Assembly: GCA_030446625.1 (NCBI GenBank)
Contig: JAUJMY010000011.1
Location: 1 to 64,000, forward strand
Length of the DNA: 64,000 nt
From: Gaiellaceae bacterium
GTDB lineage: Bacteria > Actinomycetota > Thermoleophilia > Gaiellales > Gaiellaceae
Reading direction: 5' to 3'
Each line of letters begins with the position of its first letter. Position 1 is the stretch's first letter. Below the pieces are notes generated by a model. The model made no database searches, had not been told where the DNA came from, and was given only the letters and a program-made list of their open reading frames with translations. Made by a program: the position numbers and the translations under genes. This document shows, one piece after another, positions 57,672-64,000 of the stretch.

Positions 57672-58204
57672 CCCCCTCTTTCCCCCTCGCCCAGGTCGGA
57701 GTAGACGACTTCTTCGACTCGACCGCCTGGTTCCTGATCCGGAACCTGGGGCTGCTCTTCGTCGCCGTGTTCTACGTCGCGACCGTCTGGTGGGTCTTCA
57801 AGGACGCGCGGCGGCGCATCGACGATCCGTGGCTCGTCGCGATGGCCGTCGTGCTCGGCGCGGTGCCGCCATTCGTGGGGCCGATCATCTACATGTTCTT
57901 CCGGCCGCCGGAGTACCTCGACGACGTGCGCGAGCGCGAGCTCGAGATCAAGGCGATGGAAGAGCGGCTTGCGCGCCCTGACCTCCACTGCCCGGTCTGC
58001 CGGGCGGAGGTCGAGGGGAGCTTCCTCGTCTGCCCCGTCTGCACGACGAAGCTGAAGCAGGCGTGCGCGAACTGCCGCGCGCCGCTCGAGGCGCTGTGGC
58101 AGATCTGCCCGTACTGCGAGACACCGGTGGACACGCCGACGGTCGTGCAGCACTTCGACCCGTGGGAGAACGAGCCGCGCAGGCAGCGGCAGCGGTCCGA
58201 ATAG
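57668..58204 (+). CDS. Membrane protein with double zinc-ribbon domain
   Basis: A 178-residue protein. Two hydrophobic helices (FLIRNLGLLFVAVFYVATVWWVFKDA and WLVAMAVVLGAVPPFVGPIIYMFF) are followed by a cytoplasmic domain with three cysteine pairs: CPVCRAEVEGSFLVCPVC, CANC and CPYC, a DZR-like zinc ribbon. It probably serves as a protein or nucleic-acid contact platform at the membrane. GTG 57668 overlaps the stop of the small peptide gene. Confidence 0.75.
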   Translation: MTPSFPLAQVGVDDFFDSTAWFLIRNLGLLFVAVFYVATVWWVFKDARRRIDDPWLVAMAVVLGAVPPFVGPIIYMFFRPPEYLDDVRERELEIKAMEERLARPDLHCPVCRAEVEGSFLVCPVCTTKLKQACANCRAPLEALWQICPYCETPVDTPTVVQHFDPWENEPRRQRQRSE

Positions 58205-58216
58205 ACTCCGGCGGCC

Positions 58217-58636
58217 GTGGCCGCGGAACGAACGCTCATCCTCATCAAGCCCGACGCCGTCGAGCGTTCGCTCGCGGGCGAGATCCTCGCGCGGATCGAG
58301 CGCCGGGGGTTCGCCGTCCGGGCGGCCAAGCTGCTCCGCGTCGGCCGCGAGCTCGGCGAAGAGCACTACGGCGAGCACCGCGAGAAGCCGTTCTTCGGCG
58401 AGCTCGTCGACTTCATCACCTCCGCTCCCACGTGGGCGCTCGTCGTCGAGGGCGAGGGCGCGATCGCCACGATGCGCAAGACGATCGGCGCGACGAACCC
58501 GGCAAACGCCGAGCCGGGCACGATCAGGGGAGACCTCGCGACGTCGATGCCGAACAACCTGGTGCACGGCTCCGACTCGCCGGAGTCGGCGGAGCGCGAG
58601 ATCGCGCTCTGGTTCGCCGACGATGAGCTCGTCTGA
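58217..58636 (+). CDS. ndk: Nucleoside diphosphate kinase
   Basis: A 139-residue enzyme transferring gamma-phosphate between nucleotides through a phosphohistidine. The catalytic His117 is in [21 protein letters not shown], and the N-terminal [14 protein letters not shown] and [18 protein letters not shown] are diagnostic. GTG 58217 is 12 bp after the zinc-ribbon gene. Its end overlaps the first methyltransferase gene by 14 bp. Confidence 0.97.
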   Translation: MAAERTLILIKPDAVERSLAGEILARIERRGFAVRAAKLLRVGRELGEEHYGEHREKPFFGELVDFITSAPTWALVVEGEGAIATMRKTIGATNPANAEPGTIRGDLATSMPNNLVHGSDSPESAEREIALWFADDELV

Positions 58637-59396
58637 GGCGACCGAGGCCGCTTCGCGCAACCGCGCGCTCTGGACGCGGCTGAACGCCAAGTTCGCGGAC
58701 GCCAACGCGCGTGCGCAGTGGGCACGCGAGGAGATCGGGTGGGGTCTCTGGAGCATCCCGGAGTCGGACGTGCGTGTGCTGCCGGAGCTCGAGGGCCTCG
58801 ATGTCGTCGAGCTCGGGTGTGGAACCGCGTACGTCTCATCCTGGCTCGCCCGCCGCGGTGCGCGACCGGTCGCCCTCGACGTCACCCCGGCGCAGCTCGA
58901 CACCGCGCGCCGGATGCAGGCACAGACGGGGATCGAGTTCGCGCTCGTCGAGGCAGACGCCGTTGCCACGGGCTTGCCGGACGCGAGCTTCGACTTGGCG
59001 ATCTCGGAGTACGGCGCGTCGATCTGGTGCGACCCCGAGCTGTGGATTCGCGAGGCTGCGCGGCTCCTGCGATCGCGTGGAACGCTCCTGTTCCTGTGCG
59101 ACTCGACGCTGCTGACTCTGTGCGGCGCGGACGACGATCATGTGCAGGAACGGCTCGTGCGACCGCAGTTCGGGATGTACCGCTTCGAGGATGCCGAGGG
59201 CGGCGGGGTCGAGTTCCACCTCGCGCACGGCGAGTGGATCCGCATCCTGCGCGACAACGGCTTCGTCGTCGAACAACTGATTGAGGTGCAGGCCCCGGAG
59301 GATGCGGCGACGCACGAGATCTACGACTACGTCACGCCGGAATGGGGCCGGAGGTGGCCGGCAGAGGAGATCTGGAAGGCCCGAAAGTGGAGCTGA
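58623..59396 (+). CDS. Class I SAM-dependent methyltransferase (copy 1)
   Basis: A 257-residue methyltransferase. The SAM-binding motif I is [36 protein letters not shown] near residue 60, and motif II-like [23 protein letters not shown] near residue 122. The N-terminal [33 protein letters not shown] and the C-terminal [23 protein letters not shown] are shared with the next gene. The substrate is unknown. The gene overlaps ndk and the second copy, so all three belong to one string. Confidence 0.88.
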   Translation: MSSSEATEAASRNRALWTRLNAKFADANARAQWAREEIGWGLWSIPESDVRVLPELEGLDVVELGCGTAYVSSWLARRGARPVALDVTPAQLDTARRMQAQTGIEFALVEADAVATGLPDASFDLAISEYGASIWCDPELWIREAARLLRSRGTLLFLCDSTLLTLCGADDDHVQERLVRPQFGMYRFEDAEGGGVEFHLAHGEWIRILRDNGFVVEQLIEVQAPEDAATHEIYDYVTPEWGRRWPAEEIWKARKWS

Positions 59397-60148
59397 CGGG
59401 TTATGTCGCGCGGAACCGCGAGGCGTGGACGCGGTCGAACGCGGCGTACACGGATGCACGCGCCGCCGCGGACTGGGCCGACGCCGAAATCCGCTGGGGA
59501 ATGTGCAACGCGCTCGAGGCGGACGTCCAGGTGCTGCCGGACGTGCGCGGGAAGGAGATCGTCGAGCTCGGCTGCGGCACCGGCTACTTCGGCGCGCGGC
59601 TGAAGCGCGCCGGCGCGAGGCGCGTTGTCGGCGTCGACATCACTCCTGCACAGCTCGCGACGGCGCAGCGGATGAACGAGGAGTTCGGGCTCGGCCTCGA
59701 GTTCGTCGAGGCGAACGCCGAGGAGACAGGGCTGCCGGACGAGTCGTCCGACCTTGCGGTCTCGGAGTACGGCGCGTCGATCTGGTGCGATCCGTACAGG
59801 TGGATCCCGGAGGCGGCGCGACTGTTGCGCCGCGGCGGCGAGCTCGTGTTCCTGCGCAACTCGACGCTCGCCATGCTGTGCGCGACGGAGGACGAGAAGA
59901 CGAGCGCGACGCTCCAGCGACCGCAGCGCGGCCTGCACCGGCTCGACTGGGCCGACGACGGGACGAGCGAGTTCCACCTCGGGCACGGCGACTGGGTTCG
60001 GCTCCTCCGCGGCAGCGGATTCGACATCCTCGACCTCGTCGAGGTCTACGCGGGGCCGCGGACGCCCGACCACACGTACTACTCGTTCTCGCGCGAATGG
60101 GCGGAACGGTGGCCGTGGGAAGAGATCTGGCGGGCGCGGAAGCGATGA
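59387..60148 (+). CDS. Class I SAM-dependent methyltransferase (copy 2, paralog)
   Basis: A 253-residue paralog of the preceding protein. The same blocks appear in the same order: [95 protein letters not shown] and the tail WAERWPWEEIWRARKR. GTG 59387 overlaps the first copy by ten bp. This is a tandem duplication that has diverged, with one copy perhaps acquiring a different substrate. Confidence 0.87.
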   Translation: MELTGYVARNREAWTRSNAAYTDARAAADWADAEIRWGMCNALEADVQVLPDVRGKEIVELGCGTGYFGARLKRAGARRVVGVDITPAQLATAQRMNEEFGLGLEFVEANAEETGLPDESSDLAVSEYGASIWCDPYRWIPEAARLLRRGGELVFLRNSTLAMLCATEDEKTSATLQRPQRGLHRLDWADDGTSEFHLGHGDWVRLLRGSGFDILDLVEVYAGPRTPDHTYYSFSREWAERWPWEEIWRARKR

Positions 60149-60576
60149 CGATCATCCGCATCCCCGAGGTCGACGAGATCCTCGACGGGCCGTGGCCGCT
60201 GCTGCTCCGGTCCGGCGGGACCGGCCTGTGGCTCCTGCGCGGGCTCGCGACGGAGCACGAGGAGGTCGACACGCGCGTCGTCTGCGGCCCCGCCTGCGCG
60301 ACGCGCCGCGACGCGCGCGAGGAGTGGGCGCGGGCGCTCGAGTGCGAGGAGGAGACGCTCGACGAGTGTCTGCGCCGCGACGACCCGCGGCTCGTGCTCG
60401 TCGCGGACGCGGAGCGGCTACTGGACGACGAGCCCGAGCGGCTGCCCGACTTCCTCGACGCGCTGCGCCGGGCCGCCGCAGACACGCAGCTGCGCGTCGT
60501 CTTCCAGTCACGCTTCGAGCACGCTGACGACAAGCTGGCGGTGTTCCAGGAGTTCGGCATCGAGCAGGCGGCCTGA
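60145..60576 (+). CDS. Hypothetical protein, possibly barstar-like
   Basis: A 143-residue soluble protein (ATG 60145 overlapping the previous stop, ATGA). REEWARALECEEETLDECLRRDDPRLVLVADAERLLDDEPERLPDFLDALRRAAADTQLRVVFQSR resembles the helix-strand-helix order of barstar-type RNase inhibitors, but no certain signature residue is present. No RNase toxin is adjacent. I would treat the function as unknown. Confidence 0.5.
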   Translation: MTIIRIPEVDEILDGPWPLLLRSGGTGLWLLRGLATEHEEVDTRVVCGPACATRRDAREEWARALECEEETLDECLRRDDPRLVLVADAERLLDDEPERLPDFLDALRRAAADTQLRVVFQSRFEHADDKLAVFQEFGIEQAA

Positions 60577-60577
60577 G

Positions 60578-61171
60578 GTGAGCGCGTCGCCCGCGCCCCC
60601 TCTTCTGCTCGCGTCCACGTCACCGCAGCGGCGCGCGATCCTGGAGCAGCTCGGGCTTCCCTTCGACGTGGTCGCGCCGAGGTACGAGGAGCACGCCGCG
60701 CCGGAGGCCGACGCGACGGAGCTCGTGCGCGCGCATGCGCGCGGGAAGGCGCAGTCGGTCGCGGACGAGGCGGGCGACCGCCCCGTGCTCGGCGTCGACA
60801 CGGCGGTCGTCCTCGACGGGAAGATCTACGGCAAACCGCGCGACGCGGGCGACGCCGAGCGGATGTTGGACGCGCTCGGGGGGCGGACGCACACGGTCGT
60901 GTCGGGCCTCTGCCTCGTCACGCCCGGGTGGGAGGTGCTGGAAAGCGACGTGACACGCGTCTCGTTCCGCAGCCTCACGCCGCGCGACCTCGCCATGTAC
61001 GTCGCGAGCGGCGAGTGGGAGGGGCGCGCGGGCGGCTACGCGATCCAGGGGTTCGGCGCTGCGCTCGTCGAGCGGATCGAGGGCGACTACCTGAACGTCG
61101 TCGGGCTCCCGGCGGCGCTCCTCGTCCGCCTGTTCGCGACGCGCTTCGCGGGGCTCTATGGGGTCGGCTAG
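60578..61171 (+). CDS. maf: Maf-like nucleotide pyrophosphatase
   Basis: A 197-residue Maf/HAM1-like protein. The N-terminal LLLASTSPQRRAILEQLGLPFDVVAP is the phosphate-binding signature, VLGVDTAVVLDGKIYGKPRDAGDAERMLDALGGRTHTVVSGL is the catalytic region, and GGYAIQGFGAALVERIEGDYLNVVGLP the C-terminal site. These enzymes hydrolyse non-canonical or specific nucleoside triphosphates. The S-P-Q-R entry matches standard Maf. The mre genes come soon after, as is common. Confidence 0.93.
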   Translation: MSASPAPPLLLASTSPQRRAILEQLGLPFDVVAPRYEEHAAPEADATELVRAHARGKAQSVADEAGDRPVLGVDTAVVLDGKIYGKPRDAGDAERMLDALGGRTHTVVSGLCLVTPGWEVLESDVTRVSFRSLTPRDLAMYVASGEWEGRAGGYAIQGFGAALVERIEGDYLNVVGLPAALLVRLFATRFAGLYGVG

Positions 61172-61222
61172 AACGGCGGCCCACTCGCCGTCGCTGCCGC
61201 CAACGTGGTGCCGCGCCCCGCG

Positions 61223-61897
61223 CTAGTGGAAGACGACGGCGGCGCCGCGCTCGACGGAGAGCCGCGCCGCCGCGAGCAGCCGCGCGCAGGTGAACGACTC
61301 GATCCCGTAGCGCTGCCATTGCTCGGGCCCGGCGCCCGGTTCGTCGGCGGCGTCCCACAGCTCCTCGCTCTCGGGGTCGAGGTCCGGGATTCCGAGGGTG
61401 CGCGCGAGCTCCGCGCACTCGTGCGCGAGCGCGTGCGAGGATCCGAGCATCGTCCCGACGATCCTGTCGTCGTAGATCACCGCGCCGAACTCGACGGGGA
61501 CGTAGAAGCCCTCGGCGTCGCTGTGCTTGATCAGGTGCTCGAAGCGGCCGTCGAACTCGTACGACGGGCCGCGCCGGAACAGTCGGCGGAATCCGCGCTC
61601 GCCGTAGTACGCGGCGAGCACCTCGTCGTCGGACGCGTCGTCGTCGCCGGGCGGAGGCAGCGGGCGACCCGCGGCGAGATGGGCGGCGATCCGGCGGAGA
61701 TAGTGCAGTCCGCTGTACCCGTACATCTGGACGGCGAAAGGCTCCCACTCGGCCGCCACGGGCTCCTCGTACGTCGGCAGCCCGTTGTCGGCGAGCACCT
61801 CGTTCACGACGGCGAAGTCCGCCCGAACGTCGTCGACCTCCTCTGGGTCGTGCTCGGCGAGGTCGACGAGGAAGCCCACGGTGATGTCGAGACCCAT
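61223..61897 (-). CDS. Conserved hypothetical protein
   Basis: A 224-residue soluble protein starting MGLDITVGFLVDLAEHDPEEVDDVRADF. The middle has YGYSGLHYLRRIAAHLA and the C-terminal part VPVEFGAVIYDDRIVGTMLGSSHALAHECAELARTLGI. It has no obvious enzyme motif and no membrane segment. It interrupts the forward operon between maf and mreB, and the codon usage is like its neighbours. Confidence 0.65.
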   Translation of the reverse strand: MGLDITVGFLVDLAEHDPEEVDDVRADFAVVNEVLADNGLPTYEEPVAAEWEPFAVQMYGYSGLHYLRRIAAHLAAGRPLPPPGDDDASDDEVLAAYYGERGFRRLFRRGPSYEFDGRFEHLIKHSDAEGFYVPVEFGAVIYDDRIVGTMLGSSHALAHECAELARTLGIPDLDPESEELWDAADEPGAGPEQWQRYGIESFTCARLLAAARLSVERGAAVVFH

Positions 61898-61972
61898 CGG
61901 GTTCGCTCTTTTCCCCGAGCGCGGCGTTTCGGATGCTCGCGCCCGTTCCAGAGGGCGCTACGGTTCGGCTGA

Positions 61973-63059
<1,087 letters not shown>

Positions 63060-63118
63060 TACGTAGGCGCTGCGTTCTCGCCCCACCCGCCGAAATCTCG
63101 TCTAACCTAGGCGACTTC

Positions 63119-64000
63119 GTGCCTCGCGACCGGACCGTACGCGTGGCGGTCCTGGGCTCCCCCGTCCAGCGCGCCGCTCCTCAGAAGTTCCCCTCCCGTA
63201 ACGGCACCGTCCTCAAGCGGCGGGTCGTGGTGGGCGTTCTCGTGCTGCTCTCGCTGCTGATGACGACGCTGTACTTCCGGGATCCGCCGAACGGGGGCAT
63301 GCACGCCGTCCAGGATGCGGGCGCGACCGTCCTGCGCCCGTTCCAGGTCGCGGCCGAGCGCGTCGTGCGCCCGTTCCGCGACGCCTACGGGTACTTCAGC
63401 GGCCTCGTCCACGCGAAGTCCGAGGCCGAGCGGCTGCTCGCCGAGAACGAGCGCCTGCGCCAGGAGGCGACGCAGTACCGGAGCGCGTGGGAGGAGAACA
63501 AGACGCTGCGCGAGTACGTGGACTACCGGGCGCCGAAGGGGTACCCCGCGGACCTCCGTTCGGTCGCGGCGGCCGTCATCACTGCGCCCTTCTCCCAGTA
63601 CGAGCAGCAGCTGGTCATCTCGGCCGGCTCCGGCGCGGGGGTGCGGGTGGGCGACCCCGTCGCCACGCCGGCGGGACTCGTCGGGCGCGTGACCGAAGTC
63701 TCCGAGGGGACGGCGCAGGTGACGCTGCTCACCGACCGCTCGACCGCGGTGTCCGCGGAAGTGCTCGAAGCCGGCGCGGTCGGTCTCGTCAAGAGCGGCC
63801 GCTCGGGCGGCGACACGCTCGTCGTCGACCTCGTGAAGAAGAAGTTCGTGGTCGATCGCGGCGACCGCATCATCACCGCGGGCTCGCGCGTCGGCGAGCT
63901 CCCCTCGATCTACCCGCGCGGGATCCCGATCGGCGAGGTGACGTTCGTGAACCAGAGCGACACCGACGTGCACAAGCGGATCCAGATCGAGCCGTACGTC
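63119..64000 (+). CDS. mreC: Rod shape-determining protein MreC, 3' truncated by window
   Basis: 294 residues are visible and the frame continues out of the window. GTG 63119 begins a basic N-terminus, then one helix (RRVVVGVLVLLSLLMTTLYF), a coiled coil (AKSEAERLLAENERLRQEATQYR) and the beta domain (VISAGSGAGVRVGDPVATPAGLVGRVTEVSEGTAQVTLLTD, ...GSRVGELPSIYPRGIPIGEVTFV). MreC links MreB to peptidoglycan synthases outside the membrane. mreD and penicillin-binding genes would be expected just beyond. Confidence 0.93.
   Translation, partial: MPRDRTVRVAVLGSPVQRAAPQKFPSRNGTVLKRRVVVGVLVLLSLLMTTLYFRDPPNGGMHAVQDAGATVLRPFQVAAERVVRPFRDAYGYFSGLVHAKSEAERLLAENERLRQEATQYRSAWEENKTLREYVDYRAPKGYPADLRSVAAAVITAPFSQYEQQLVISAGSGAGVRVGDPVATPAGLVGRVTEVSEGTAQVTLLTDRSTAVSAEVLEAGAVGLVKSGRSGGDTLVVDLVKKKFVVDRGDRIITAGSRVGELPSIYPRGIPIGEVTFVNQSDTDVHKRIQIEPYV

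Overview
This 64 kb window is very GC-rich (about 70 percent by eye), starts many genes with GTG, and packs genes tightly, often with 1-17 bp overlaps. Gene content points to a Gram-positive-like member of Actinomycetota, most likely class Thermoleophilia: a class E sortase with an LAxTG substrate, CAP-domain secreted proteins, an ECF sigma factor with a membrane-anchored beta-propeller partner, CtaG, FabI, the valS-folC-ndk-maf-mreBC block and the tig-clpP-clpX block. The class-level placement is inferred from overall content; no rRNA is present.

Layout. 1-2000: end of a phospholipase D-like gene, a UDG-family gene and an MFS transporter. 2002-6154: rplM-rpsI, then glmM-glmS. 6176-10492: arfB facing an operon of HAD phosphatase, acpS, nnr, alr and a zinc-ribbon gene. 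10489-15481: SDR, a large subtilisin and fabI. 15429-19644 (minus): a polytopic membrane protein, a peroxiredoxin, a MepA-like peptidase, a propeller protein and an ECF sigma factor. 19738-27479: amidohydrolase, secreted propeller, carboxylate-amine ligase, RidA, serine hydrolase, glutaredoxin-like protein, cNMP-binding protein, diacylglycerol kinase-like protein, DUF2231 protein and thioredoxin. 27556-33051: ileS, an ATPase, ispH and a structured intergenic region. 33052-37814: a giant sensor kinase, a response regulator and a CAP protein. 37884-47337: EamA exporter, LigD-type primase, CtaG, six tRNAs (Pro, Gly, Arg, His, Arg, Leu), AI-2E-type permease, second CAP protein, HAD hydrolase, sortase pair, sulfatase and two small proteins. 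47411-53933: tig, clpP, clpX, RHH regulator, GGT and a LanC-like protein. 54087-64000: valS, folC, two membrane/zinc-ribbon genes, ndk, two tandem methyltransferases, maf, mreB and the start of mreC.

The main discovery is a selenocysteine peroxiredoxin at 16955-17422 (minus). An in-frame TGA replaces the peroxidatic cysteine codon. It is followed by a perfect 7-bp hairpin with the spacing and loop expected of a bacterial SECIS element, and that hairpin is built from Arg codons (CGT, AGG, AGG) that look rare in this window. A gene caller that stops at TGA would keep only the C-terminal two thirds and lose the active site.

Four genes (sensor kinase, first CAP protein, HAD hydrolase, mreB) carry small indels that break otherwise well-conserved frames. 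Because mreB is among them, assembly or sequencing error is the simplest explanation, although real decay of some cannot be excluded. Other points of interest are a sensor kinase whose H-box histidine reads as glutamine, a 21-nt motif shared by two structured leaders, a GGT/LanC-like operon, and a self-contained class E sortase/mini-substrate pair.
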